Below, piece by piece: positions 17,644 through 25,218 of a DNA stretch of 64,000 nucleotides. How positions within the stretch are numbered: position 1 is the stretch's first letter; every line of letters starts with the position of its first letter. The stretch is from Flavobacterium sp. 9 (lineage in GTDB: Bacteria > Bacteroidota > Bacteroidia > Flavobacteriales > Flavobacteriaceae). The stretch covers positions 2,046,001 to 2,110,000 of the forward strand of contig NZ_PEEU01000001.1 in NCBI RefSeq assembly GCF_002754195.1, given 5' to 3'. A program made the translations under genes and the position numbers. The notes under the pieces are model-generated. The model ran no database searches. It was not told the DNA's origin and saw only the letters and a program-made list of their open reading frames with translations.

Positions 17644-17672
17644 TCAAAACCCTCCTCATGGAGGGTTTTTTT
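17644..17672 (+). terminator. Terminator of the HU gene
   Basis: aaaaccctcc (17646-17655) pairs with ggagggtttt (17660-17669) around tcat, followed by a T run. An ATG within this hairpin (17658) is in frame with the next gene but would lie inside the terminator, so it is not used as that gene's start. Confidence 0.9.
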
Positions 17673-17741
17673 GTGCGGTTTAACGATTTTATTTGGGATT
17701 TTAAAAATTTTATGATTAAATTTAATAAAAATTGTAGCCGT

Positions 17742-18302
17742 ATGATTTCAGAAAAATTAAAAAAAGGACACCTGCTTATTGCCGAGCCTTCGATAATTGG
17801 AGATTTATCATTTAATAGATCGGTAATTTTATTAGCAGACCATAACAAAGAAGGATCTATAGGATTTATCATTAATAAACCACTTAAGTATACTATTAAT
17901 GATCTAATTCCTGAGATCGATGCTTCTTTCAAGATATATAATGGAGGTCCTGTTGAACAGGATAATCTATATTTCATTCACAATATTCCAGATTTAATCC
18001 CGAATAGTGTCGAGATTTCTAATGGGATTTATTGGGGAGGTGATTTCGAATCGACCAAAGACTTAATAAACGACGGATCTATTAGTAAAAATAATATTCG
18101 TTTTTTCTTAGGCTATACAGGTTGGGATGAAAATCAACTTGAGAATGAAATGCAAGGAAACTCCTGGATCATTGCTGATAATAGTTACAAAAACAAAATT
18201 ATAGGAAAATCAACAACCCATTTTTGGAAAGAGCAAATTATTGAGCTCGGTGGAGATTATCTTATATGGTCAAATGCACCTGAAAATCCATATCTGAATT
18301 AA
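17742..18302 (+). CDS. YqgE/AlgH family protein
   Basis: Conserved bacterial protein of 186 residues, of unknown biochemical role (UPF0301). The start at 17742 gives the usual N-terminus MISEKLKKGHLLIAEPSIIG; longer in-frame starts at 17712 and 17658 add unlike sequence or fall in the HU terminator. Typical blocks are SVILLADHNKEGSIGFIINK, YNGGPVEQDNLYFIHN, RFFLGYTGWDENQLENEM and SWIIA. It ends convergently with the aminotransferase gene, sharing 4 bp. No membrane segment is present. Confidence 0.9.
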   Translation: MISEKLKKGHLLIAEPSIIGDLSFNRSVILLADHNKEGSIGFIINKPLKYTINDLIPEIDASFKIYNGGPVEQDNLYFIHNIPDLIPNSVEISNGIYWGGDFESTKDLINDGSISKNNIRFFLGYTGWDENQLENEMQGNSWIIADNSYKNKIIGKSTTHFWKEQIIELGGDYLIWSNAPENPYLN

Positions 18303-19138
18303 TTTTCAGAAATGGATTCATTTAGTTTCTGCAATAATAAATGAGCCAGATTACTGGTAAACTCCTTTTTTCGATATTTGGTTATCGGCTGTATTCCCGT
18401 GATTACATTGGTAAGAAATAATTCATCTGCTTTTTGAAGATCAAAAGGCGAAATTATTTCTTCCAATACTTCTATGCCTTCAACTTTTTTGGCTAAAGCT
18501 AAAATTTGCTTGCGCATTACGCCATTCAAACAACCTTCGGAAATTGGTGGTGTAATTAATTTTTTACCCATAACCATGAATAGATTCCCTTGTAATCCTT
18601 CGATAACATTTTTAGTATCGTTTATCAAAAGACAATTTGCCAAAGCATTTTCATGAGCAAAAATACTTCCTGTAACGTTTATCAACTTATTAGTCGTTTT
18701 AATCGACGATAATAATTGTTTGGTCACATAGAAATCTTTATACAAATCGACTTCGTATTCACCTGATTTTAAAGCGTAAAGCGTGTTCTCAAGTGATATT
18801 GCATTAATTAAATAAGAAACCTCATTAGTTTTTGGCAAATACAATCCGCCATCGTTTCTAAAAACAGTAATTCGTGCTCGCGCTGATGCCGAAAATCCAT
18901 TTTGCTGAACAAGACTTAAAACTTGCTCTTCCAGAAACTCCATTGTAAAGTTCATTGGAATTTCCATTCTAACAACACGCATTGAAGCCATCAATCGGAA
19001 ATAATGATCTTCCAGAAACAAGATTTTGTTGTTGATTATTTTTAGTGTTTCAAAAACACCATCTCCATACAAAAAAGCACGATTTTGAGTTAATATATTC
19101 TCTTCTCGCTCTACTATGTTTCCGTTAAAATTGATCAT
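18299..19138 (-). CDS. Aminotransferase class IV (branched-chain or aminodeoxychorismate lyase type)
   Basis: PLP enzyme of 279 residues. The fold-type IV signature is visible: RAFLYGDGVFETLKI at the start, PLP lysine in SSIKTTNKLINV (about 143), phosphate-cup region NVIEGLQGNLFMV (about 190) and EGCLNGVMRKQIL. Blocks cannot separate a branched-chain aminotransferase from 4-amino-4-deoxychorismate lyase (PabC); the length and the short FETLKI motif lean slightly to PabC, but no pabA/pabB neighbour supports that. It converges on the YqgE gene. Confidence 0.85.
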   Translation of the reverse strand: MINFNGNIVEREENILTQNRAFLYGDGVFETLKIINNKILFLEDHYFRLMASMRVVRMEIPMNFTMEFLEEQVLSLVQQNGFSASARARITVFRNDGGLYLPKTNEVSYLINAISLENTLYALKSGEYEVDLYKDFYVTKQLLSSIKTTNKLINVTGSIFAHENALANCLLINDTKNVIEGLQGNLFMVMGKKLITPPISEGCLNGVMRKQILALAKKVEGIEVLEEIISPFDLQKADELFLTNVITGIQPITKYRKKEFTSNLAHLLLQKLNESISEN

Positions 19139-19139
19139 A

Positions 19140-19168
19140 AAAAAACCCTGAATTTTGTTCAGGGCAAA
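19140..19168 (-). terminator. Terminator after the START-like gene
   Basis: ccctgaa (19146-19152) pairs with ttcaggg (19158-19164). On the minus strand it is followed by a run of T. It lies between 19193 and the aminotransferase start. Confidence 0.75.
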
Positions 19169-19192
19169 TATAAGGTATAAAATAGACTTTTA

Positions 19193-19585
19193 CTAAACAG
19201 ATCCTATAAGATGTTTCAGGTCTGAGATCTGATTCTCCCACAATTGTTTAGCTTCCCCTACTTCTTCTTTTTCAGCAAAATCGACAACCATTAATGATAC
19301 ATCTTTAGTCAATTCGTCAACTAAAATATGCAATTCAAAAAAGTATTCAGTATCCTTACTGCTTTCGTCTACCCATTTAAATTTTACTTTTTCACCGGTT
19401 TTCTTAGAAGCCAAACGCGCTTTTTCCTGCGAGTCATTCCAAATGAAAGTGAAGAATTCGCCTCTTGAATTTACATTGTCTGCAAACCATTCTGACAAAC
19501 CTGACGGCGTTGATATATACTGATATAATAATTGCGGCGAAGAATTTATAGGAAACTCGATTTCGTAACGTATTTTTGGATCCAT
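19193..19585 (-). CDS. START-like / SRPBCC-fold domain protein
   Basis: Small cytosolic protein of 130 residues resembling the START-like (AHSA1-related) family common in Bacteroidota. It begins MDPKIRYEIEFPINSSPQLLYQYIS, with the GLSEWFADNV block that lines the hydrophobic cavity in this fold, then strands FTFIWNDSQEKARLAS and VKFKWVDES. No catalytic residues are implied; the ligand is unknown. It is followed by a terminator, and the aminotransferase gene on the same strand lies 54 bp downstream. Confidence 0.82.
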   Translation of the reverse strand: MDPKIRYEIEFPINSSPQLLYQYISTPSGLSEWFADNVNSRGEFFTFIWNDSQEKARLASKKTGEKVKFKWVDESSKDTEYFFELHILVDELTKDVSLMVVDFAEKEEVGEAKQLWENQISDLKHLIGSV

Positions 19586-19673
19586 GTGCTACTTTTAATT
19601 TTTTCGAAATATAAGAATATATGTCCAAAAACAATGCATTTTTAAAAATATTTTTTTTTTCTTCATTTTATTC

Positions 19674-19703
19674 TTGCAACAATTAATATTATTTCTATCT
19701 TTG
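19674..19703 (+). promoter_or_regulatory. Promoter of tRNA-Met
   Basis: TTGC (19674-19677), 18-bp spacer, TATCTTTG (19696-19703). This is a good Bacteroidota promoter 36 bp before the mature tRNA end. Confidence 0.7.
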
Positions 19704-19739
19704 CACCCGCAATGAGGAACACGGTTCACTTGCAATCTT

Positions 19740-19813
19740 GGCGAGGTAGCTCAGTTGGTTAGAGCGCAGGATTCATAACCCTGAGGTCACGGGTTCAACT
19801 CCCGTCCTCGCTA
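19740..19813 (+). tRNA. tRNA-Met (anticodon CAT)
   Basis: A 74-base cloverleaf: acceptor 19740-19746 pairs with cctcgct (19806-19812, one G-U), discriminator A at 19813. The D arm is GCTCAGTTGGTTAGAGC, the anticodon CAT is at 19774-19776 in loop ttcataa, and the T arm is cggg-ttcaact-cccg. CCA is not encoded. Elongator rather than initiator is likely from the paired first base; Ile2 (modified CAU) cannot be excluded. Confidence 0.92.
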
Positions 19814-19818
19814 CAAAA
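19788..19818 (+). repeat. tRNA-Met 3' end, copy 1 of a direct repeat
   Basis: 31 bp covering the T arm, acceptor strand and first downstream bases. It is repeated exactly at 20156-20186, 368 bp away; the interval holds the GIY-YIG gene. Confidence 0.9.
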
Positions 19819-19819
19819 T

Positions 19820-19853
19820 AAAAAAACACCACTGAAAAGTTGGTGTTTTTTTC
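19820..19853 (+). terminator. Terminator of tRNA-Met
   Basis: aaaaaacacca (19821-19831) pairs with tggtgtttttt (19841-19851), then a T run. Confidence 0.85.
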
Positions 19854-19870
19854 GTTTATATCATTTACAA

Positions 19871-20125
19871 ATAGAAGAATTTGTTGTCTATATACTTTAT
19901 TCTGAAAGATTTAATAAAAACTACACAGGATTTACTTCTAATTTAATCAAAAGATTCAAGTCTCATAATCATCTTGGAACAAAAGGATATACTCTTAAAT
20001 TTAGACCGTGGACGGTAATTCATGTTGAATTTTTCTATTCTAAATCTGAGGCAATGAAAAGAGAAAAGTACCTAAAAACAGGAATTGGAAGAGAATTTAT
20101 TCAAAATCTCATTAATAAATTATAA
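19871..20125 (+). pseudogene. GIY-YIG nuclease family protein lacking a start codon
   Basis: 84 codons encode a complete UPF0213/GIY-YIG domain: VVYILYSE (GIY part), NYTGFTSNLIKRFKSHN (YIG part with the catalytic Arg), then VIHVEFFYSKSEAMKREKYL with the metal-binding Glu, and TGIGREFI. The position expected to hold ATG is ATA (19871-19873: ATA GAA GAA TTT). No in-frame ATG, GTG or TTG lies upstream as far as the tRNA, so it is either start-lost or uses a rare codon. It sits between tRNA-Met and a duplicate of that tRNA's 3' end. The domain is otherwise undamaged, which suggests a recent loss. Confidence 0.7.
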
Positions 20126-20141
20126 AACAACAGGATTTATA

Positions 20142-20155
20142 TCCGCCGCGGCGGA
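20142..20155. repeat. GC-rich perfect palindrome before the tRNA fragment
   Basis: tccgccgcggcgga, a perfect 14-bp palindrome in AT-rich DNA. It directly abuts the duplicated tRNA-Met 3' end. Confidence 0.85.
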
Positions 20156-20186
20156 CACGGGTTCAACTCCCGTCCTCGCTACAAAA
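20156..20186 (+). repeat. tRNA-Met 3' end, copy 2 (tRNA fragment)
   Basis: Exact 31-bp copy of 19788-19818: T arm, 3' acceptor strand and aaaa. The 5' half of a tRNA is absent, so this is a remnant. Its own terminator follows at 20190-20223, different from that of the intact tRNA. Confidence 0.9.
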
Positions 20187-20187
20187 A

Positions 20188-20223
20188 TTAAAACCCTTAA
20201 ACAGAAATGTTTAAGGGTTTTTT
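20188..20223 (+). terminator. Terminator after the tRNA-Met fragment
   Basis: aaacccttaaaca (20191-20203) pairs with tgtttaagggttt (20208-20220), followed by T. It differs from the terminator of the intact tRNA. Confidence 0.85.
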
Positions 20224-20317
20224 ATTGCAATTTTGTTTTGAAAACATTAGCTTTAACTCTTCAAACTCAGAAATTAGGTTAAGAAATTGTATCTATTGAA
20301 TAATTCAAAAACAAATA

Positions 20318-20962
20318 ATGAACGATAAATTGACGATTAGATTAAGTGAAGCTTTTAAATCAAAACTAGATATTTTTGATACTTTCATGAATAATGGAGC
20401 AAATGATAAAGAAATCGTTGACTTAGAAAAATCACTAAATCAAATTTTACCAAGCTCATATATCGATTTATTAAAGACATACAACGGCGAAAAAAAATCC
20501 GTTGGGCTTATGGGCGGATTTGGATTTTTAGGAACCGAGGAAATAGTACTACAATGGGATTTTTTCAAAACAGCAGAAAGTAACATAGAACCCGATTCTG
20601 TTTATCAGAAAGACAAAATAAAGAATGAATTATATTCTGTAAAAAGGATTCCTTTTGCTCATGACGGTTCAGGAAATTTCTTATGCATTGACTACGATCC
20701 CGGCGTTGAAGGAAAAAATGGTCAAATTTTATATTTACCAACTGGAGATCCCGAACCCGTTTCGGTTATTGCTGATAATTTTGATGAGTTTCTTTCTTTT
20801 TTAATTGATGCCGTTACTACTGAGAAATTAGAATTAACAGATGAAAGAGACGAATGGGATGAAGAAGACTGGGAAAAAGCAGAAATTTATTTCGATGGTA
20901 CCTGGAGAGATGACTGGACAGATATTGCCGACGAATATAATTTGAAACAAGCTAACAACTAA
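20318..20962 (+). CDS. SMI1/KNR4 family protein
   Basis: Cytosolic protein of 214 residues with a SMI1/KNR4 fold (about 28-165): LEKSLNQILPSSYIDLLKTYNG, the mid block RIPFAHDGSGNFLCIDYDPG and DNFDEFLSFLIDAV at the end. In bacteria this superfamily includes many immunity proteins against polymorphic toxins, but also housekeeping members. The C-terminus (170-214) is very acidic and aromatic (DERDEWDEEDWEKAE). No toxin gene lies beside it, so an immunity role is only a possibility. It follows the tRNA fragment region, a plausible site of gene gain. Confidence 0.82.
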   Translation: MNDKLTIRLSEAFKSKLDIFDTFMNNGANDKEIVDLEKSLNQILPSSYIDLLKTYNGEKKSVGLMGGFGFLGTEEIVLQWDFFKTAESNIEPDSVYQKDKIKNELYSVKRIPFAHDGSGNFLCIDYDPGVEGKNGQILYLPTGDPEPVSVIADNFDEFLSFLIDAVTTEKLELTDERDEWDEEDWEKAEIYFDGTWRDDWTDIADEYNLKQANN

Positions 20963-21107
20963 TCGAGGATTATTAAGTCTAATAGAAAAAAATAGTTTTA
21001 TTTTTGCCTCTTTAATTAAAGAACAATAGTTGCTCTGAAAATTAAAAACAAGACAATAAAAAAGTCATTAAAGCAGCATTCTAGAAACAAAGTAATTTAT
21101 AAGCAAC

Positions 21108-21368
21108 ATGGATATAGTTAAATTTAAAATCACATCAAAAACGATAAAAGTAGAAGTACGAAATTCGAATAACTATGTTTTTAATTTTAATACTGCTTTA
21201 GAAATTGAAAAAGAAGATAAAGATGTTTTACTAAGACTTTATCATGCATTAGATCTTCTGTTTAAGAAAGAAACTCCACCTGAAGTGAAAAACTATATTT
21301 CGCCAAATCAAACTAATATTCTTGATCAGATTTCTGCTGTTGACGGTTTAGAAGAAGAAGAAAAATAA
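21108..21368 (+). CDS. Hypothetical protein (86 residues)
   Basis: Small acidic/basic protein beginning MDIVKFKITSKTIKVEVRN, with a likely beta-hairpin, then an amphipathic helix (KEDKDVLLRLYHALDLLFKK) and a disordered acidic tail ending GLEEEEK. I do not recognise a family. Codon use resembles the neighbours, and the frame is open throughout with a sensible ATG, so it is probably real. It lies between the SMI1/KNR4 gene and further small frames. Confidence 0.55.
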   Translation: MDIVKFKITSKTIKVEVRNSNNYVFNFNTALEIEKEDKDVLLRLYHALDLLFKKETPPEVKNYISPNQTNILDQISAVDGLEEEEK

Positions 21369-21489
21369 CAACCACATCTAATTTTATACACTCTATAAAA
21401 TTGTAAAAAATATCTTATAAATTTAATATTTTTTCGAAGCGTTATATCTTTTTTTAAAGTAGATTTGCCATTAAGTTTTTATAAATATA

Positions 21490-21561
21490 ATGGAAGATTT
21501 ACTTAATTCGTCTTATGACTTCGAACTAGTCGATAGTAATCTGGCAAACATAAAAATATGA
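21490..21561 (+). CDS. Short frame (23 residues) overlapping the next by ATGA
   Basis: ATG at 21490 opens MEDLLNSSYDFELVDSNLAN and ends at TGA 21559-21561, overlapping the next ATG (21558). The overlap is the type used for translational coupling. Alternatively, this is the remnant 5' end of a longer gene cut by frameshift. Too short to assign. Confidence 0.25.
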   Translation: MEDLLNSSYDFELVDSNLANIKI

Positions 21562-21758
21562 GTTTGGAAATGAAAAATATATTAAAAAATCTCATAGCTA
21601 AATCTGGAAAAAAGACAGTTGTTTCTTTTGAAAATAAAGACAAAAGAAATTCTTTGGATGAATCTTTTGGGAAGGAAAAAATAGAAATCGCTTCTAAATT
21701 CATTGGAAACGATGAAAATTCTATTGCTTTATCTAAAAAGCTAGCAGAAGCTCAATAA
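21558..21758 (+). CDS. Hypothetical protein (66 residues)
   Basis: Basic N-terminal helix (MSLEMKNILKNLIAKSGKK), then charged and low-complexity sequence with FENKDKRNSLDESFGKEKIE. No family recognised. It may be a small free-standing protein or the surviving part of a decayed gene with the 23-codon frame before it. Lies 130 bp before an XRE regulator. Confidence 0.4.
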   Translation: MSLEMKNILKNLIAKSGKKTVVSFENKDKRNSLDESFGKEKIEIASKFIGNDENSIALSKKLAEAQ

Positions 21759-21875
21759 AAATAGCGTAAGAAATAAATCACTTTAGCCAAAATCAATTAG
21801 CTAAACCATAAAAATGTAACCTACAGCTACAGAAATGTGTTTTACCAAACCATAAAAATTTTAAAGAATTTTAGG

Positions 21876-21883
21876 TATCTTTG
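21876..21883 (+). promoter_or_regulatory. -7 box almost abutting the XRE start codon
   Basis: TATCTTTG at 21876-21883 ends only 4 bases before the ATG at 21888. Transcription would start at or next to the start codon, implying a leaderless or nearly leaderless mRNA. Confidence 0.5.
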
Positions 21884-21887
21884 AACT

Positions 21888-22304
21888 ATGAGCACATCAA
21901 CAAAACCAAATCATATAGGGCGAAAAATTAGCCGTATTCGTGAACTGAAAGACATGAAACAAGAAGCTTTGGCGCAAGCTTTAGGAACTAATCAACAGGC
22001 GATTTCGGCGATTGAAAACAGCGAAACTATTGATGACGAAAAACTTATCGCTGTAGCAAAAGCACTTGGAGTTAGTGTTGAAGCTATAAAAAACTTTACC
22101 GAAGAAAATATGATTAGTTATTTTAATTCTTTTTACGATAACAGTATTGCTAACGGGCTTGTTAATAATGCAAATCATTGCACTTTCAATCCTTTAGATA
22201 AACTTGTGGAATCTTTTGAAGAAAATAAAAAACTTTACGAACGTTTATTACAAGCTGAAAAAGATAAAGTCGAATTTTTAGAAAAATTATTAAAAGACAA
22301 ATAA
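21888..22304 (+). CDS. XRE-family helix-turn-helix regulator
   Basis: Transcription regulator of 138 residues. The XRE/Cro-type helix-turn-helix spans about 12-68 (GRKISRIRELKDMKQEALAQ, then LGTNQQAISAIENSETID and KLIAVAKALGVSVEAIKNF). The C-terminal part (75-138) is not a known ligand domain; its last 35 residues are charged and probably form a coiled coil (DKLVESFEENKKLYERLLQA) for oligomerisation. The target is unknown. The -7 box next to the start suggests a leaderless transcript. A bidirectional terminator separates it from the convergent membrane-protein gene. Confidence 0.85.
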   Translation: MSTSTKPNHIGRKISRIRELKDMKQEALAQALGTNQQAISAIENSETIDDEKLIAVAKALGVSVEAIKNFTEENMISYFNSFYDNSIANGLVNNANHCTFNPLDKLVESFEENKKLYERLLQAEKDKVEFLEKLLKDK

Positions 22305-22328
22305 TATTGTTTTCTAAATTATTCTCAT

Positions 22329-22370
22329 AAAAAAAATGCGCAAATGTTTCTGACTTTGCGCATTTTTTTA
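22329..22370. terminator. Bidirectional terminator
   Basis: aaaaaatgcgcaaa (22331-22344) pairs with tttgcgcatttttt (22355-22368). T tracts on both strands serve the XRE gene and the convergent membrane-protein gene. Confidence 0.9.
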
Positions 22371-22414
22371 TTCACTTAAGTTTCAATTTACTGAATGTCT
22401 TTCGCCAAAAACAA

Positions 22415-23476
22415 TTATTTATTTAATTGCATTTCGAGTGTTTCGCCATTCATTTTTCCTTTTAAAAACATCTGATCATTTCTTCTGATCAATTTACCTT
22501 TAAAATTATCTAATTTATCAGATGGATATCGCCAACGAATCCTGATAGAATCATTTTTTTCGTTAAGAAAATAGGTTCCAATATATCTGTATCTCCAGTC
22601 ATTAAAATCGAATGCAATTTCATCTTCAAGATCCATATAAACAGTTGTCAACACGCTATCTTTTGGACTTTTTGCTTTTAGTGCCACATTATCAATTTTT
22701 AAATTTTGGACTTGATATTTTCCAGTTAGTTGCGGATGTTTGTCCGGATAATTATAAATGAAATGAAAAAAAAGTGGCCAAATAAACAATGATACTCTAT
22801 ATATGTTTTTATAATAATTAGGGATATTTACACTTTTAGTTCCTTGTAAAGGCTGAAAAATAAAATCGATTAACCTTTTTGAATCCTGAGATAAAAAATA
22901 AAATACTCCCAACAATAATATTATGCCATGTGATAATGGTCCCAACGGCATTTGATAAAAAATATCAAGGCACGTTATAAAAACCAACATAGGAACTGCC
23001 AGTATCAATCCAAAAAGTCTAGTTCTTGAAAAAAGTAAAAGCACCGCAGTCAAAATTTGCAATAAGGCTATAAAAACGGTAAAAGGATACGAATATTTGA
23101 AGAATGCCCAAACCAGAGTTTCTCCGGATAAACTACTAAATGGTGTGTCGAGTATCCCTAACGGAACGATCATTTGCAATCCTTCAATTTTATGAAAACC
23201 AAACATTATTAAATCCAGAGACATCGCATAGATAATCCGATGCTCTAATCTTGTTTTCAGATCGCTGCCATTTATCCCCTTTTCTTTTTCCATCGAATGC
23301 CAAACAAAGGGCAAAATCAATGCTGCAATCAAAAATAAAACTGTTATACCAAGTAAAAAAGGAGGCGGAATCCAAGGAGAAAAATACTTAGTTGATAATC
23401 GTAAAAAGGTCGCACCGACAACCAAACCAAAGCATAAACCTAACCAAATTTTGTTTTTTAAAGATGTTGAATACAT
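22415..23476 (-). CDS. Multi-pass membrane protein with C-terminal soluble domain
   Basis: 353 residues. About seven hydrophobic segments occupy 10-235 (for example IWLGLCFGLVVGATFLRL, FLLGITVLFLIAALILPFVW and SHGIILLLGVFYFLSQD), followed by a roughly 115-residue soluble domain rich in strands (LTGKYQVQNLKIDN, DEIAFDFNDWRYRYIGTYF, LIRRNDQMFLKGKMNGETLE). The membrane part loosely recalls DoxX-like proteins, but I do not assign it. It starts 68 bp after the stop of the AraC-type sensor-regulator on the same strand, so the two may be co-expressed. Confidence 0.65.
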   Translation of the reverse strand: MYSTSLKNKIWLGLCFGLVVGATFLRLSTKYFSPWIPPPFLLGITVLFLIAALILPFVWHSMEKEKGINGSDLKTRLEHRIIYAMSLDLIMFGFHKIEGLQMIVPLGILDTPFSSLSGETLVWAFFKYSYPFTVFIALLQILTAVLLLFSRTRLFGLILAVPMLVFITCLDIFYQMPLGPLSHGIILLLGVFYFLSQDSKRLIDFIFQPLQGTKSVNIPNYYKNIYRVSLFIWPLFFHFIYNYPDKHPQLTGKYQVQNLKIDNVALKAKSPKDSVLTTVYMDLEDEIAFDFNDWRYRYIGTYFLNEKNDSIRIRWRYPSDKLDNFKGKLIRRNDQMFLKGKMNGETLEMQLNK

Positions 23477-23544
23477 AATCTTGCTGTTTAAATTCTCAGC
23501 AAAAAAACGTCTTCTTAAGTCTTGAGTCGTCCTGATGTACCCAT

Positions 23545-24681
23545 TCAGACCTCTTTTGGGTTATTTTTTTTCACGTACTCACTTGGCGTAAGTCCTGTTG
23601 TTTTCTTGAAGGCATTATTAAAAGTTGACTTTGATGTAAATCCAGCCTCATAAGCGATACCCAGAATTGTTAAATGACTGTATTGTTTTTGTGTCAACAT
23701 TTCTTTAACTTTTTCAATCCTGTAATTATTGATTAAGGCATAGAAATTCATATTGTAACTATTATTAATCATGAAAGACATATCATTCATCGAAATTCCG
23801 ACTTTGTCTGCAAGTGAAGCCAAATTAATCTCAGAATCTGTAAACACCTCATCATGTTCTAATAGATTGTTCAAAATTGACTTGTATTTTGATAATTCTT
23901 CTTCATTAAGTCGAGATGCAGGTTTTTCGGTTTGAAACCTAATATTGGGATATATAATATTTTCAAGTACAATGTTTTCATTTTTATCAGTAAAAAAAAC
24001 TTCTTTTTGTCTCAAAAGATTATAAACCATAAATAGTGTAAATACTAAGTACAAATAGGTACTGACGGAACTAAGGAAGCTGGTTTCCTCTATTTTCATT
24101 ATCAGAAACAGAACAATTATAAAAAGCATCCATATCAATATACTTTGCAGCCATTTTAAATCTCTTTCTTTTTTCTGAGATGAAAACAACAATACACCTT
24201 TTCTATGTTTTTTTAATAATTGATAAGACAAAATCCAATAAACGATTAATTGAACCGGCAATACCAAACGCATCAAACCTCCCAAAATACGACTGAAACT
24301 TTCACCAATTAAATCAGAAGTATTTCCCAGCGAAAGAAAATATGGGATAGATATCAAAAGAATAAAAACTAAAGCTGGTATAAAATGCAGCATTATTTTT
24401 CCAATACTTATTTTACTCAAATGTGTATAATACCAAATGCTTAAATAAAAACTTGGAGCCACAACAAAGCGAGATAATTCAGAAACCGGAATGATATACG
24501 GGAATTTTACATCAAAACCTTCTTGCCAGATTATTTTACTCAACAATGCAAAACCGAATGATACTAGAAAAATGCCAAACCAAAAATTTCCTTTTTTATT
24601 AAACGGTAAATAAAAAATTGCCAGCATGCCTATTAGAAAGCAAATTGCAACTGAAAATGAGTTAATAATAATCTCCGGCAT
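23545..24681 (-). CDS. Membrane-anchored AraC-family transcriptional regulator
   Basis: 378 residues. The N-terminal half (1-230) has about seven transmembrane helices (INSFSVAICFLIGMLAIFYL onward). The C-terminal AraC/XylS DNA-binding domain (about 270-375) shows both helix-turn-helix units: EINLASLADKVGISMNDMSF and LGIAYEAGFTSKSTFNNAFK, then GLTPSEYVKK. This arrangement is common in Bacteroidota and implies sensing of a membrane-soluble or periplasmic signal. It precedes the multi-pass membrane protein gene, its likeliest target. Confidence 0.88.
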   Translation of the reverse strand: MPEIIINSFSVAICFLIGMLAIFYLPFNKKGNFWFGIFLVSFGFALLSKIIWQEGFDVKFPYIIPVSELSRFVVAPSFYLSIWYYTHLSKISIGKIMLHFIPALVFILLISIPYFLSLGNTSDLIGESFSRILGGLMRLVLPVQLIVYWILSYQLLKKHRKGVLLFSSQKKERDLKWLQSILIWMLFIIVLFLIMKIEETSFLSSVSTYLYLVFTLFMVYNLLRQKEVFFTDKNENIVLENIIYPNIRFQTEKPASRLNEEELSKYKSILNNLLEHDEVFTDSEINLASLADKVGISMNDMSFMINNSYNMNFYALINNYRIEKVKEMLTQKQYSHLTILGIAYEAGFTSKSTFNNAFKKTTGLTPSEYVKKNNPKEV

Positions 24682-24792
24682 CTAATTGATTTTTAATTTT
24701 ATTAACCAAATGTAAAATTTTAGACCTGATTTTAAATAGATCACTTTTACAAATTCACACTAATTATCGAATTATTTTATTTCCACACAAAA

Positions 24793-24832
24793 AACAAACC
24801 CTTAATCATCTTAATGACTAAGGGTTTATTTT
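24793..24832 (-). terminator. Terminator after the 109-residue hypothetical
   Basis: aaacccttaatcat (24796-24809) pairs with atgactaagggttt (24814-24827) with one mismatch. T/A tracts flank it. It lies downstream of the minus-strand gene ending at 24889. Confidence 0.75.
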
Positions 24833-24888
24833 TAACTATTTTAGAGATTGTAAACAAATCATTTCATCGCAAAATATCTATTTGCTTT

Positions 24889-25218
24889 CTAGCCTTTTCT
24901 GATTAAATAAATCAGGATTTCGTCTTCTAGTTCTTTTGACAAATTTTCATATTCTAATTTATGCTGAAAGTGTTTTTCGAACTTTTTCTTATACTTTTCT
25001 GTTTTCAATTTGCTATTACAATAATCATCGCAAATCCCTTTGAATTTGTCATCTACCAAATATAAAATCTTTAAGGATTCTATATATTCTATGAATTTCA
25101 CATTATATAACTCTTTAGGAACAGCCATAGCATATAATTTTATAAAATAAATTGAATTCAAAACCACTAAATCGTAAAAATGAAAAACAATAAATCGACC
25201 GCTTAAACTCTTGCTCAC
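24889..25218 (-). CDS. Hypothetical protein (109 residues)
   Basis: Lys/Glu-rich, mostly helical and rich in Tyr, Phe and Leu (GRFIVFHFYDLVVLNSIYFI, KLKTEKYKKKFEKHFQHKLE). No family recognised, no signal peptide. The true start may be the internal ATG at 25128 (MAVPKELYNVKFIEYIESLK; 79 residues), because the first 30 residues look less protein-like. It stands alone in an AT-rich region and has a terminator, which supports expression. Confidence 0.45.
   Translation of the reverse strand: MSKSLSGRFIVFHFYDLVVLNSIYFIKLYAMAVPKELYNVKFIEYIESLKILYLVDDKFKGICDDYCNSKLKTEKYKKKFEKHFQHKLEYENLSKELEDEILIYLIRKG

Noticed and set aside
20085..20282. A 65-codon frame spanning the end of the GIY-YIG gene and the tRNA-Met fragment
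   Set aside because: It overlaps the GIY-YIG frame and reads through the tRNA-derived repeat and its terminator (ADTGSTPVLATK). It is explained by the duplication and is not an independent gene.
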